Counted from the stretch's first letter, positions 1-9,445 are shown. The stretch is 64,000 nt of DNA from JACVRW01 sp963765135 (GCA_963765135.1 CAVXUX010000008.1:248001-312000), one strand, 5' to 3'. Notes: generated from the letters alone by a model not told the origin. Translations and numbers: made by a program.

Positions 1-4
1 CTCG

Positions 5-1873
5 GTGCCGGATACCGCGGCAGCGCCTTCCCCGTTCACCCCGATCGCCAACTATGGCTTCCTGTCCAACTGCCACACGGGCGCGCTCGTGGCCCCGGAC
101 GGCACGGTCGACTGGCTGTGCGTCCCCCGGTTCGACTCGCCGAGCGTGTTCGGTGCCCTGCTCGACCGCGGCGCGGGCGGCTTCAGGTTCGCCCCGTTCG
201 GGATCAACGTCCCCAGCGACAGGATCTATGAGCCCGGGACCAACACACTTGTCACTTCCTGGAAGACCCCGACAGGCTGGGTGGTCGTCCGCGACGCGCT
301 CGCGATGGGACCGCGCCGTGGCGAGGACACGGTTACACCGCACACGAGACCGCCATCCGACGAGGACGCCGATCACGCGCTCGTGCGGACCGCCAAATGC
401 ATCGACGGCAGTGTGGAGATCGATCTCGTGTGCGAGCCCGCGTTCGACTATGGGCGCGTTCCCGGCGGGTGGACGCTGAGCCCAGATAGGCATCGAGCGG
501 ACGCGACCGGCGGCGACCAGGCACTCCGGCTCCAGACCGACATGCTCGTGGGCATCGAGGCTGGCCGGGCTCGGGCCCGCCACGTCCTGCGCGCCGGCGA
601 GACGGTGTACTGCGCACTAGCCTGGAGCGACGAAGCGCTCGTCCCGACCACCGCCGACGAGGCCGCCGATCAGCTCGACGCGACCACGCGCTTCTGGCGC
701 GACTGGCTCGCCCGCGCGGCGATCCCTGACCACGAGCTCGGCCCGATGATCCAGCGGTCGGCGCTGACGATCAAGGGCCTCACGTACATGCCGACCGGGG
801 CGACGGTCGCGGCGCTCACCACGTCGCTGCCCGAGACACCCGCCGGCGAGCGGAACTGGGACTACCGCTACACCTGGCTCCGCGACTCGACCTTCCTTCT
901 ACGTGCGCTGCACTTCCTGCTCCTGGATTGGGAGGCCGACGAATTCATGCAGTTCATGGCCGACCTCGACCGCAACGACGACGGCGGTCTCCAGATCATG
1001 TACGGGATCGACGGTCGCCGCGATCTGACCGAGTCGGTGCGCGAGGACCTATCCGGCTACGACGGCGCACAGCCCGTCCGGATCGGCAACGGCGCCTTCG
1101 ACCAGCGGCAGAACGACGTCTTCGGTGCCGCCCTCGACTCCGTCCTGCTCCACAGCCGCCGAAGCCAGCGCATTCCGGCCCGCCTGTGGCCGCTCGTGCA
1201 GGCGCAGGTCGAGTGCGCGACAGCGGTCTGGCGTCAACCGGACCAGGGCATCTGGGAGGCGCGCGGCGAGCCGCAGCACTACGTCTCATCGAAGCTGATG
1301 TGCTGGGTCGCGCTCGATCGCGCAGCGCGTCTCGCGAACATCCGCGGAGAAGCCGCGCTCTCGGCCAGCTGGGCACAGACTGCCGCGGAGATCAAGTCGG
1401 ACATCCTCGAGCACGGGGTCGACAGTCGCGGCGTGCTGCGCCAGCACTACGACACCGACGCGCTCGACGCCTCCACGCTGCTCGCAGGGATCTTCGGGTT
1501 TCTGCCGCCCGACGACGCACGACTGCGTGCCACCGTCCTGGCCGTCGAAGACGAGCTGAGCGAGCAGGGCTACGTGCTGCGCTACCGCACCGAACAGACC
1601 GACGACGGACTATCCGGCAAGGAGGGGAGCTTTCTCATCTGCTCCTTCTGGCTCGTATCGGCGCTGGCGATCATCGGCGAGCCGCAACGGGCAAGACACC
1701 TGATGGAGCGCCTCGTGAAGGTTGCATCCCCGCTGGGGCTGTATGCGGAGGAGTTCGACGCCGAGACCGGCAGACACCTCGGGAACTTCCCGCAGGCCTT
1801 CTCGCACCTCGCTCTGATCGAGGCCGCCGCGCGACTCATCGTCGCAGAGGGCCTGAAGGAGGTCGTCGGCTGA
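5..1873 (+). CDS. Glycoside hydrolase family 15 (glucoamylase/trehalase-like)
   Basis: A 622-residue cytoplasmic enzyme with the GH15 layout: an N-terminal beta-sandwich-like region (about residues 10-260, beginning with the IANYGFLSNCHTGALV signature) followed by the (alpha/alpha)6 catalytic barrel. The barrel entry motif RNWDYRYTWLRD lies near residue 283, and the late acidic motif GKEGSFLICSFW near residue 539 carries the catalytic-base Glu of the family. GH15 enzymes invert alpha-glucosidic bonds in starch, maltodextrin or trehalose; bacterial proteins of this length include trehalases as well as glucoamylases, so the substrate is not settled. There is no signal peptide. The start is a GTG four bases from the window edge, so an upstream in-frame start cannot be excluded. 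Downstream is 180 bp without a gene. Confidence 0.85.
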   Translation: MPDTAAAPSPFTPIANYGFLSNCHTGALVAPDGTVDWLCVPRFDSPSVFGALLDRGAGGFRFAPFGINVPSDRIYEPGTNTLVTSWKTPTGWVVVRDALAMGPRRGEDTVTPHTRPPSDEDADHALVRTAKCIDGSVEIDLVCEPAFDYGRVPGGWTLSPDRHRADATGGDQALRLQTDMLVGIEAGRARARHVLRAGETVYCALAWSDEALVPTTADEAADQLDATTRFWRDWLARAAIPDHELGPMIQRSALTIKGLTYMPTGATVAALTTSLPETPAGERNWDYRYTWLRDSTFLLRALHFLLLDWEADEFMQFMADLDRNDDGGLQIMYGIDGRRDLTESVREDLSGYDGAQPVRIGNGAFDQRQNDVFGAALDSVLLHSRRSQRIPARLWPLVQAQVECATAVWRQPDQGIWEARGEPQHYVSSKLMCWVALDRAARLANIRGEAALSASWAQTAAEIKSDILEHGVDSRGVLRQHYDTDALDASTLLAGIFGFLPPDDARLRATVLAVEDELSEQGYVLRYRTEQTDDGLSGKEGSFLICSFWLVSALAIIGEPQRARHLMERLVKVASPLGLYAEEFDAETGRHLGNFPQAFSHLALIEAAARLIVAEGLKEVVG

Positions 1874-2053
1874 GCGCACGGAGCCTGGCGTCGCTCGCTG
1901 TGTCTGAGCGCGGGAAGCGCGCCGCTCGCGGCTTCGTGTCTCGTCAGGTCCGGGCTGATGCGGTGGGCGTTCGGTCAGGCCGCATCGTGTACGGCGGCCG
2001 GCCGGCGGACAGCTTCACCAGCGGGGAGCCGGTCAGGATGAAACGCCCCCTTG

Positions 2054-2491
2054 TTATGCGCTCGTTCCTGCTCCCGCTGACAACTCTTCGGCCTCCTTCC
2101 GCGTAAGGACCGCGTCGAGCACCGCGTACTCGGCTTCTTCGATTGCGCCGTACGCGTAGTCGATTGCGAACGCCGCGTCGTCTTCGGCGATCTCGGCGTT
2201 CCTCTGAGCCTTCGAACGATCGTGCTCAGCCCTCTTGCTCTCGATGTTCGCGTGGACGACGGCGATGTGCTGGTTCCAGTTGCTCTGGACGTCGCTCCAC
2301 CAGTCGGAGATATCGCCCTTGCTGGCGTCGGCCTTCTCGCGCAGCTTCTCGGCCTGGGCCTGGGCCGATGCGCGCGCCGTCTCGACGTCTTGCTCGAGAT
2401 CGGCCTTGGCCTTGGCTTGCGCAGCTGCCCCGTGGTCCTCCGCTTCCTTGGCCCGGGCCGCCAGCTTGCTCAGCTGGTCTGATGCACTCAC
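2054..2491 (-). CDS. Alanine-rich coiled-coil protein, function unknown
   Basis: A 145-residue protein starting at GTG 2491 behind a strong AAGGAGG ribosome site. It is almost wholly Ala/Glu/Lys/Asp/Gln with heptad-like spacing (residues about 5-125), consistent with a long soluble coiled coil. There is no signal peptide, membrane span or recognised domain. A WW pair and a conserved-looking SDVQSNWNQHI stretch sit mid-protein. Similar small helical proteins in actinobacteria are annotated only as hypothetical. It is convergent with the GH15 gene and stands alone. Confidence 0.7.
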   Translation of the reverse strand: MSASDQLSKLAARAKEAEDHGAAAQAKAKADLEQDVETARASAQAQAEKLREKADASKGDISDWWSDVQSNWNQHIAVVHANIESKRAEHDRSKAQRNAEIAEDDAAFAIDYAYGAIEEAEYAVLDAVLTRKEAEELSAGAGTSA

Positions 2492-2823
2492 GTCAACCTC
2501 CTTCGAGGGTCGTCGTACCGGTCAACTCCCTGATTCAGTACGTCAACGACTTGAGTCGACACCCCTCGCTCGCGCACCCGAGCATACGCCGCGGGACCGC
2601 GCGTGACAACCCGGCGAACACCACGCATTCAACAGGTCCCCGGCGGCACTCAGCGACCGCACCAAAGTCGCGTTTTCGCGGCGAGGAGTAAGCACTCCAC
2701 GCCACGTCCTGGTGATCCGTCCTACCCCAACCCGCTGCTGCTTTCCATGTGAGGGAACATCCGGCGCCGAGTTGCGCTTTGCACGACGAGCGGGGCGACG
2801 GCCGCGACAAGGAGCGGCACTGG
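2492..2823. other. Gene-free spacer
   Basis: About 330 bp with no convincing reading frame. The segment GCTGCTGCTTTCCATG at 2734-2749 matches the left part of the dispersed repeat described at 9240 and 19122, and a possible decayed second half lies around 2765-2800. I see nothing else here. Confidence 0.5.
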
Positions 2824-3203
2824 TCAGTTCCAGAAATCCGCGAATCGCTCGGTGTCGCCTCCCTTGGGCTTGCGGCCGCCGATGCAGATCACATCAAGAC
2901 CTTCCGGGCCGGCCTCGAACGAGCGGATGACCGCAGGAGCGACGCGCAGCACGTCCCACGCTGAGAGCTCAACAACTTCGTCACGTACACATCCGCCCAG
3001 CCTCGGCTGATCTGTTCGAGGCCCACGCCCAGGCCATCGTCGCGGTCCACGTAAGACAGCGACCGCCGACTCGGCCGGCCACTTCGGCCCCGGCGCACCG
3101 CGGGGAAGGACTTGCCAGAACACGGCTTCGACGTACGGCTCGACCACCGAGTCCGCGATGTACGTGGAGGCTCGACACCGACCAGCGTCGTCCGGGCACC
3201 CAT
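2824..3203 (-). pseudogene. Degenerate cupin-domain gene
   Basis: The last ~50 residues in one frame (DEVVELSAWDVLRVAP, then RSFEAGPEGLDVI and a terminal FADFW) closely resemble the C-terminal half of small actinobacterial cupins. Upstream, the part expected to hold the HxH metal-binding strand is broken. The reading frame changes, and the segment ADVYV runs almost directly into DEVVELS, where the family normally has 15-20 residues of beta-strand, so a deletion is likely. No start with a ribosome site leads into an intact frame; ATG 3203 is only the most upstream candidate. Unlike the single-base disruptions elsewhere in the window, this cannot be repaired by removing one base, so I call it a true pseudogene. 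Confidence 0.55.
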
Positions 3204-3337
3204 AGACGCGCTCCTCAAGACTCGAACCCGCGTAGGTGCCGGCGGCGCTGCTCGTGTTGCGCGGACACCCGGCGAGCGTGAGCCGGACGAGCAGGGCCGA
3301 CGGAGCCGGTCCACTGCGACCAGATCACTAGGATCAC

Positions 3338-5422
3338 GTGACGACGGGTCACCCAGTCGACGCCGAGCATCCGCCGATGGCGCAGGCAATAGCTCAGCAG
3401 CCCTCACCCTCGCCCGGAGCTCCAGTGGCCCTGGAGGGTCGCCGGCTCTGGCTCGTCCTCGCAGCGCTGATGCTTGGGATGCTGCTCGCCGCGCTCGATC
3501 AGACGATCCTGGCGACGGCGTTGCCGACGATCGTCGGCGACCTCGGAGGCGCCTCGCACCTGTCGTGGATCGTGACCTCCTATCTGCTGGCGTCGACGGC
3601 CTCGACGCCGCTGTGGGGCAAGCTCGGCGACATGTACGGCCGGAAGCGGTTGTTCCAGGCCGCCATCGTGATCTTTGTCGTCGGCTCCGCCCTGTCGGGC
3701 CTGAGCCAGTCGATGGGCCAGCTGATCGCCTTCCGCGCGTTGCAGGGGATCGGCGGTGGAGGGTTGATGATCGGCGCCCAGACGATCGTCGGCGACGTGG
3801 TCGCGCCGGCCAACCGCGGTCGCTACCAGGGGCTGTTCGGCGCGGTGTTCGGGGTTACCACTGTACTCGGGCCGTTGGCCGGCGGGCTGCTCGTCGACAA
3901 CGCCTCGTGGCGCTGGGTCTTCTACATCAACCTCCCGGTCGGCGTTGTCGCACTGCTGGTCACGGGCGCGTTCCTACCTACGACGCAGAGCCGTGTCTCG
4001 CACGTGATCGACTACCTGGGCGCGGCGCTGGTGACCGCGGGCACGACCTGCCTGGTGCTGATGACCAGCCTCGGCGGGACGACCTACGCGTGGGGCTCGG
4101 CGCAGATCGTGAGTCTCGGTGTGGCCGGCGTCGTGCTGCTCGCGCTGTTCGTGGTCGTTGAGCGGCACGCCCAGGAACCGATCCTGCCGATGCGGCTGTT
4201 CAAGAACCGCGTCTTCGGGGTGAGCAGCGCACTGGGCTTCGGCGTCGGCTTCGCGATGTTCGGCGCGATCACGTTTCTGCCGCTCTACCTCCAGATCGTG
4301 AAGGGCGTCAACCCAACCGTCTCCGGGCTCCGGCTGTTGCCGCTGCTGATCGGGCTGCTGCTCACCTCAGTCAGCTCCGGGCAGCTGATCAGCCGCACCG
4401 GGCACTACAAGATCTTCCCGATCATCGGCACCGCCCTGACCACGATCGGACTGCTGTTGCTGTCGCGCCTGGGGCCAGACACCAGCTGGCTCGACGCCTC
4501 GCTGTACATGTTCGTGTTCGGCGCCGGGCTGGGCTCGGTGATGCAGGTCACCGTCATCGCCGTCCAGAACACCGTTGACTACAAGGAGCTCGGCGTCGCC
4601 ACCTCCGGGGTGACCTACTTCCGCCTGATCGGGGGGTCGTTCGGCGCGGCGGTGTTCGGCTCGATCTTCTCCAATCGCTTGGACGCCAACATCGCGGACT
4701 ACCTCGGCGGGAGGGCGCTGCCGGCCGGCGTGAGCAGCGAGACGCTGAGCCCCGACGCGCTGAGCAAACTCTCCCCCGCAGTCCACGACGCCTTCATCCA
4801 AGCGTACGCCGACTCGCTGGAGACCGTGTTCCTCGCCGCGGCGCCGGTCGCCGCCGTCGCCTTCCTGATCTCCTGGCTGCTGCCGGAGGTCCCGTTGCGG
4901 AAGACAGTGGCCGCCACCGATCCCGGCCAGACGTTCGGCATGCCGACCGAGCGGACCTCGGCGCAAGAGCTCGAACGCGGCCTCGGAGTCCTCGCCCAGC
5001 GCCAGGACCGGGTGGCGCTCTATCGCCGCATCGCCGCCCAGGCAGGCCTGACCGGCCTCCGCCCGGCCGCCGCCTGTCTGCTCACCCGAATAGCAGCCCA
5101 GCCCGACATCACGCTCGTGGACCTGGCCGAGGAGATCGGCACATCCACCGCGAACCTCGCGCCCAGCCTCGACCAACTCGTCAGCCACAGGCTCGTGGCG
5201 ACCGATCCGCGCGGCGATGCGATCACCCTGACCGAGCATGGCCGATCCGCTATCGAGCGGCTGCGCGCGGCCCGCGAGGACGACCTCCGCGAGCTGCTCG
5301 ACGGCTGGCCGCCCGAGCGAGAACCCGAGCTCGACCAGCGCCTGCGCAGCCTCGCCCGCGACTGCATGAACGCGGACGCGGCCAGACTGCGCCATGACGA
5401 ACGCCTTCGGTCAGCGGCCTGA
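3338..5422 (+). CDS. DHA2-type MFS exporter with C-terminal MarR-like domain
   Basis: A 694-residue fusion. Residues about 35-525 form a 14-TM drug:H+ antiporter-2 transporter: motif C-like DQTILATALPTIVGDL in TM1, motif A-like GKLGDMYGRKRLF in the 2-3 loop, and the LGPLAGGLLVDNASWRWVFYI stretch in TM5. Residues about 560-690 are a soluble winged-helix-like domain resembling MarR (LVDLAEEIGTSTANLAPSLD as the recognition-helix region, then a wing and ITLTEHGRSAIERLRAAR). It probably exports hydrophobic toxins. The fused domain may sense ligand, or be a regulator joined to its target pump. The start chosen is GTG 3338; ATG 3377 is an alternative that removes only a disordered tail. Confidence 0.85.
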   Translation: MTTGHPVDAEHPPMAQAIAQQPSPSPGAPVALEGRRLWLVLAALMLGMLLAALDQTILATALPTIVGDLGGASHLSWIVTSYLLASTASTPLWGKLGDMYGRKRLFQAAIVIFVVGSALSGLSQSMGQLIAFRALQGIGGGGLMIGAQTIVGDVVAPANRGRYQGLFGAVFGVTTVLGPLAGGLLVDNASWRWVFYINLPVGVVALLVTGAFLPTTQSRVSHVIDYLGAALVTAGTTCLVLMTSLGGTTYAWGSAQIVSLGVAGVVLLALFVVVERHAQEPILPMRLFKNRVFGVSSALGFGVGFAMFGAITFLPLYLQIVKGVNPTVSGLRLLPLLIGLLLTSVSSGQLISRTGHYKIFPIIGTALTTIGLLLLSRLGPDTSWLDASLYMFVFGAGLGSVMQVTVIAVQNTVDYKELGVATSGVTYFRLIGGSFGAAVFGSIFSNRLDANIADYLGGRALPAGVSSETLSPDALSKLSPAVHDAFIQAYADSLETVFLAAAPVAAVAFLISWLLPEVPLRKTVAATDPGQTFGMPTERTSAQELERGLGVLAQRQDRVALYRRIAAQAGLTGLRPAAACLLTRIAAQPDITLVDLAEEIGTSTANLAPSLDQLVSHRLVATDPRGDAITLTEHGRSAIERLRAAREDDLRELLDGWPPEREPELDQRLRSLARDCMNADAARLRHDERLRSAA

Positions 5423-5488
5423 CATGCCGGGCACAATGGCCGAGCTGTAGAGCGTGTCGCCTCGCTCGGCGGCGGCGGAAGCCGCGAG

Positions 5489-5926
5489 CTAACTAGCCGA
5501 CGGGTGCGTGAACGACGCCTTGCCTTCGGCGTCGGTCGGAACGAGCCACCAGCCGGCGACTTGCGCAAGTCGGATGCGAAGCAGCGGCACTTCGTAGCTC
5601 GCCGACCCCGGAGGAAACACGGTCGCGTCGACCAGTGTCACGGTCGTGTCGCCGTCCTCGATCGCCTTGCGAATTTCCTGATCCGACCAGCTCTCGGCAC
5701 CGTGTGCGCTACCGCGCGCGATCATCTTCGCGTTCTCCTCGTTGATCCGCGCGAACAAATCTACGGGCGAGGTCGTGCGTCCATAGACCGTCATACCGCT
5801 CACCAGCATGCCGAGCATGTATGCGTCGCCTATGGACGCGCGACCCGCGAGCGCGGCGAGGGTTCCATCCAGCCGCACCGCAGCGGCAAGTTCGGCGAGG
5901 TCACGATCCAACGACGAGAGAGGCAT
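5489..5926 (-). CDS. Hypothetical protein, 145 residues
   Basis: Soluble, with no signal peptide or membrane span and no family I recognise. The N-terminal half is helical (LAELAAAVRLDGTLAALAG) and the C-terminal half looks like beta-strands (TTVTLVDATVFPPGSASYE, WWLVPTDAEG). I choose ATG 5926; an upstream GTG at 5971 would add 15 residues and run into a repeat-like sequence. The protein lies alone between spacers, and a perfect 12-bp palindrome sits directly upstream of the chosen start. Confidence 0.55.
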   Translation of the reverse strand: MPLSSLDRDLAELAAAVRLDGTLAALAGRASIGDAYMLGMLVSGMTVYGRTTSPVDLFARINEENAKMIARGSAHGAESWSDQEIRKAIEDGDTTVTLVDATVFPPGSASYEVPLLRIRLAQVAGWWLVPTDAEGKASFTHPSAS

Positions 5927-5928
5927 GC

Positions 5929-5940
5929 GGTATCGATACC
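5929..5940. promoter_or_regulatory. 12-bp palindrome before start codon
   Basis: GGTATCGATACC is a perfect palindrome ending two bases before ATG 5926 (minus strand). Its size and position suit an operator for a dimeric repressor blocking the start of the 5489-5926 gene, but no regulator for it is identifiable nearby. Confidence 0.35.
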
Positions 5941-5955
5941 ACAGGTGGCACGAAA

Positions 5956-6026
5956 CGACTCCTGCTTTCACCTGCCAGGGGCACCCGGCCCAAGCGCACG
6001 CGGAGTGCTGCTTCTCGTAATGCAGC
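5956..6026. repeat. Diverged copy of the dispersed structured repeat
   Basis: CACT-like left end (ACTCCTGCTTTC, 5958-5969) and an internal hairpin segment GTGCTGCTTCTCGT (6006-6019) match the better copies at 8017 and 19122. The second hairpin arm is shortened to GCAGC but still pairs with GCTGC. Confidence 0.45.
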
Positions 6027-6214
6027 CGTCGGGACTGGTCGCGGCACGGCCCAGACTTTCTCCTTCCCGCTGAGCGGCTGCACGCCGTGTAGCGCGGATA
6101 CCGTCCCTGCCTGGGTCGGCCGCAACCGGGGAAGCAACTCGCAATTCCGCGCGTCCCTCGGTGTTTCTCTGCGGACGCGTAGCGCGACGCGGCAGGTGCT
6201 CGAGGAGGTCCGCG

Positions 6215-6613
6215 CTACGAACGCGCGGGCGGCATACGCGAAATGGAGACGGCCCCGCCTCCGCCCGCGGCGACCCACCTCACGGTCGGCTCGCGAGTGT
6301 CGCACGCGACTCGCACGGCGGGGTAGCAAGCGTCCTGGCCGACGTACTCGTTGAAGCCGCCGAAGTCGCTTTCGTCGCCGGGAACGAAGGCTCGGATGTG
6401 CCAGCGCACGATGCAAGCCCGCGGCCCGCAGCGCAGGACCCGGTAGTCAAGTAGCTGGATGGTGCCACCGGTGTGGAGCTGGCGTTCCCAGTAGCGGACG
6501 ACCTTCCCGCGGTTCGCGGCCTGGGCCTCCGCCCCGACGGCGACGGTGAGCACGGCGACCAGTGCGAGCAGCGCGACCCGCCTGTACCCGAACGTCCGTA
6601 TGACGTGTCTCAT
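6215..6613 (-). CDS. Small secreted protein, function unknown
   Basis: About 132 residues starting at ATG 6613 (an in-frame ATG at 6628 is possible). An N-terminal signal peptide is clear: RRVALLALVAVLTVAVG, then a likely AEA-QA type cleavage site near residue 33. The mature part has four cysteines (RCGPRACIV, and DACYPAVRVACD), suggesting two disulfides, and ends in a Gly-rich stretch. I do not recognise a domain. It has no close neighbours, so its role is open. Confidence 0.6.
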   Translation of the reverse strand: MRHVIRTFGYRRVALLALVAVLTVAVGAEAQAANRGKVVRYWERQLHTGGTIQLLDYRVLRCGPRACIVRWHIRAFVPGDESDFGGFNEYVGQDACYPAVRVACDTREPTVRWVAAGGGGAVSISRMPPARS

Positions 6614-6937
6614 CGTGCGCCCCCGCATTTGGTTTGGTTGTTGACGCTAACCCGGTTCAGGGCTCTTGGTTGCGCAGCCCAGCGGTCGCCCGGGCTCGTC
6701 ACTTGAGACATGCGCATCGCCCATCCCCGAACGGGAGGGAGTCGATCCCGGCCCTCGTCGCCGGGCCGGGTGCTGCTTCCGCGCGAAGCCGCTAGCGGAT
6801 CGAGTGCCGGCGCGATCTGCGCGGTTCGATCAGGCCGCTTTGGCGGGCGACTGGGCGCCTCCATGGGAGGGGATCGCGCGCACCTTTCGGGCGTGATATG
6901 GGTTGCTGAGTCGGTGGCCCCGAAACGGGACGCGGGC

Positions 6938-7918
6938 ATGAGAACAGGAAGGCGAGGCAAGCTCCGTTCGCTGGGTTGGCCGGCACTCGCTGCTGGGCTC
7001 TCGCTCGCGATCGGGGTTGGGGATGCGCAGGCGGCGTTCCCCGGGGCGAACGGTCGGGTCGCCTTCGCCGTGGAGAAGTGGCGGCTGCCGGATCCGTGTC
7101 TGCCGATGCCGCACGGATGCGAGCCCGAGGTGTTCTCCTCGAGCATCGAAACGGTGCTGCCGTCCGGCCGCGGACGGCGGGTCCTGCGCGCGTTTCCGGT
7201 TGAACAGGGCGTCGGCGAGTCCGGGCCGGTCTGGTCGCCCAGCGGCAGGGCGCTGACCTTCGAGCAGGACAGCCGCCTCGCGATCATCCGGGGCGACGGC
7301 ACGGGGTTGCGGCAATTGCCGCAGCTGACCAGCGGCGATGGCGACCCTACCTGGTCGCCCGACGGACGGCGGCTCGCGTTCGTCGGCAGCCGCCTCTGTT
7401 GCAACTGGCTCTACACCGTGCGCCGTAACGGGACGGCCCTCCGCCGTGTGATGGCCCAGGAGGTTCGCTGGCCCGCCTGGTCGACGACAGGCACGATCGC
7501 GTTCGTCAACTACAACGACCGAGGCGGCAGCTCTGTCGGCCTCAAGGACGGGACCTACACAATCAGACCCGACGGCTCGCGGCTGCGGCGGGTGTTCGGC
7601 CGTTACTGGGGAACAGGCCAACAGCCCGACTGGTCGCCCGATGGGAGCAGGATCGCCTTCGTTGCACGCCAGCACATCTTCACCATGAGCGCAGATGGCC
7701 GAGGGCTGCGGCGGTTGACCGACAACTTCGGCGACAGCGACCCGGCGTGGTCGCCGGACGGCAACTACATCGCCTTCATCCGCGACTACGACCTCTATGT
7801 CATGCGCGCCAACGGGCGCGGACAACGACGACTAGTCGACGGACCGGACCAAGGTCTCGACCACTCAGCCCCCTGGGCCCAGGTGAGCGCACCGACTTGG
7901 CAGCCGCTCCCCCGCTGA
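6938..7918 (+). CDS. Secreted PD40/TolB-like beta-propeller protein
   Basis: 326 residues from ATG 6938, which gives a signal peptide (LAAGLSLAIGVGDAQA) ending just before AFPGANGRVAF; an upstream in-frame extension lacks signal character. At least five WD40-like PD40 repeats are visible through the recurring core WSPDG-RIAF (WSPSGRALTF, WSPDGRRLAF, WSPDGSRIAF, WSPDGNYIAF), each followed by a strand and an NG/DG turn. Such propellers are extracytoplasmic ligand or protein-binding platforms; the TolB C-terminal propeller is the best known relative. No catalytic residues are evident, and neighbours give no functional hint. Confidence 0.8.
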   Translation: MRTGRRGKLRSLGWPALAAGLSLAIGVGDAQAAFPGANGRVAFAVEKWRLPDPCLPMPHGCEPEVFSSSIETVLPSGRGRRVLRAFPVEQGVGESGPVWSPSGRALTFEQDSRLAIIRGDGTGLRQLPQLTSGDGDPTWSPDGRRLAFVGSRLCCNWLYTVRRNGTALRRVMAQEVRWPAWSTTGTIAFVNYNDRGGSSVGLKDGTYTIRPDGSRLRRVFGRYWGTGQQPDWSPDGSRIAFVARQHIFTMSADGRGLRRLTDNFGDSDPAWSPDGNYIAFIRDYDLYVMRANGRGQRRLVDGPDQGLDHSAPWAQVSAPTWQPLPR

Positions 7919-8016
7919 GATCGCCAGCACGGACAGCGGGAACCCGCGCGGTGTAGGAGGGCCAACTCTTAGCGGGACGAGCACCACCCGCTCCGAAATC
8001 CACCTAGCCGAGCGCG

Positions 8017-8070
8017 CACTCCTGCTTTCCATGCAAGCGCGGGTGCTGCTTCTCGTCCAAAGCGGCAGTG
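8017..8070. repeat. Dispersed structured repeat, short copy
   Basis: A 54-bp copy bounded by CACTCCTGCTTT (8017-8028) and AAAGCGGCAGTG (8059-8070), which are imperfect inverted repeats of each other. Inside is the hairpin TGCTGCTT-CTCGTCCA-AAGCGGCA. It looks like an internally deleted member of the family whose fullest copy is at 19122-19305. Confidence 0.6.
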
Positions 8071-8142
8071 GTTCCGAGCGAGCCGCGTCCGTCCCCCTCG
8101 CTGCTAGGCCTGTTCGCCAGACGCCGTCGACGTTCGGCGGTG

Positions 8143-9087
8143 TTAGGTTGGGCGGGCGGGGACGAAGAAGTCGATGAGCAGTTGTGTGACGCGCTCGGCC
8201 TCGTCGTGGTGGACCCAATGCGACGCGTCGGGCAGACGCTCGACGCGGTCGAGGTTGGGGACGTCCTCGGGGTGGGGCTCGGCGAGATCCGGGCCCAGGT
8301 AGCGATCCTTCTGGCCCCAGATGACCAGGGTGGGCGCCGAGATCGGGTGAAGCTCCGTCTTGGTGCCCTTCGGCGGTCGCACCGCGGCGCGGTAGTAGTC
8401 GATCATCGCGGCCGCGGCGCCTGGCTGCGACCACGCCTCGATATAGCGATCGGTCTCCTGCTTCGTGTACGGCGGCTGGGCGTCGTGCAGGAAGTGCTGG
8501 AAGAACTCCCAGTCCTTCGCGCGCACGTGGTGCTCGGGCAGCTCTGGGAGCGCGAAGTAGAAGAAGTACCAGGACCGCTTTAGCTGGCTGGGGTGGCGCA
8601 GTCCCTCGTTGAGCTTGCGCGGATGGGCCGCATTGAGGATCGCCAGACGGTCCACGACCTCGGGGTGGTTCATCGCCGCAGTCCAGGCGGCGGTTCCGCC
8701 CCAGTCGTGGCCGACCAGCAGCGCGGACTCGGCGCCGCGTTCGCGGATCAGATCGCGCACGTCGGCGGCCAGCTTGCCGGCGGTGTAAGCCGCAACGCCG
8801 TCGGGCTTCGACGACAGGTTGTAGCCGCGCAGGTCGGGCGCGACCACGCGGAAACCGGCCGCCGCGAGCGGCGCGATCTGCAGCCGCCAGCCATACCAGA
8901 ACTCCGGGAAGCCGTGCAGCAGAACGAGCAGCGGCCCGTCGCCGGCCTCGACGTAATGCAACCGTACGTCGCCGACATCGGCGTAGCCCTCCCGAAGTTC
9001 GGTCCCGTCGTCCAGCTGAAGGTTCGACGCCCCCAAGGCGGGTCCGGGCCCCTCCGGGGCGGACTGGCGGGTGGAGGATGAGGTCAC
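8143..9087 (-). CDS. Alpha/beta hydrolase, epoxide hydrolase-like
   Basis: 314 residues from GTG 9087, chosen because GGAAAGGAGA lies at the right distance. The fold markers are those of the epoxide hydrolase/haloalkane dehalogenase branch: oxyanion motif LLHGFPEFWYGWRLQ (HGxP), nucleophile elbow LLVGHDWGGTAAW with Asp as nucleophile, a helical cap, late acidic strand LVIWGQKDRYLGPDL, and the catalytic His in DASHWVHHDEAE. Asp rather than Ser in the elbow points to epoxide or haloalkane hydrolysis through an alkyl-enzyme ester; cap-domain tyrosines typical of epoxide hydrolases are present (e.g. in YFFYFALPE, DYYRAAV). Cytoplasmic, monocistronic, substrate unknown. Confidence 0.85.
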   Translation of the reverse strand: MTSSSTRQSAPEGPGPALGASNLQLDDGTELREGYADVGDVRLHYVEAGDGPLLVLLHGFPEFWYGWRLQIAPLAAAGFRVVAPDLRGYNLSSKPDGVAAYTAGKLAADVRDLIRERGAESALLVGHDWGGTAAWTAAMNHPEVVDRLAILNAAHPRKLNEGLRHPSQLKRSWYFFYFALPELPEHHVRAKDWEFFQHFLHDAQPPYTKQETDRYIEAWSQPGAAAAMIDYYRAAVRPPKGTKTELHPISAPTLVIWGQKDRYLGPDLAEPHPEDVPNLDRVERLPDASHWVHHDEAERVTQLLIDFFVPARPT

Positions 9088-9239
9088 GAGAGTCTCCTTT
9101 CCGTTGCCGCGCAGCGCGTGCGTCGACACTCGCAGACCGGCGTGGCCGGAGCAACTCCTTCGGCGCGCCGGGCTCCACGCGTCGGTATTGGGGCTGTCAG
9201 ACCCCTACGCAAAGGCTGATCTGCCATCACGGGGTGAAC

Positions 9240-9363
9240 GCTGCTGCTTTCCATGCGAAGCGAGAGTGAGCGCCGGGGCCGCGTCAGACCACTGCTTCTC
9301 GTCCAAAGCAGCAGCCGGCCCGTCGCCGGGCTCGGGTGTTGCTATCACGCGAAAGCGGGACAT
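9240..9363. repeat. Dispersed structured repeat in the 9088-9445 spacer
   Basis: The 358-bp spacer between the hydrolase and the response regulator holds one near-complete repeat copy: left segment CTGCTGCTTTCCATGCGAAG, then GAGAGTGAGCGCCGGGGCCG, hairpin CTGCTTCTCGTCCAAAGCAG, the GCCGGCCCGTCGCCGGGCTC block and right end TCACGCGAAAGCGG. The GAGAGTGAGCGCCGGG-CCGCGTC stretch is shared almost base for base with the copy at 19180. Nothing else is recognisable in this spacer. Confidence 0.7.
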
Positions 9364-9445
9364 CGCCGGCCTGTGCGTCGGAGCGACGTCAAATGAGAGC
9401 GCCGCTTTCATGGGCGAGCGACACTCTGATCCGTCCGCGACCCTG

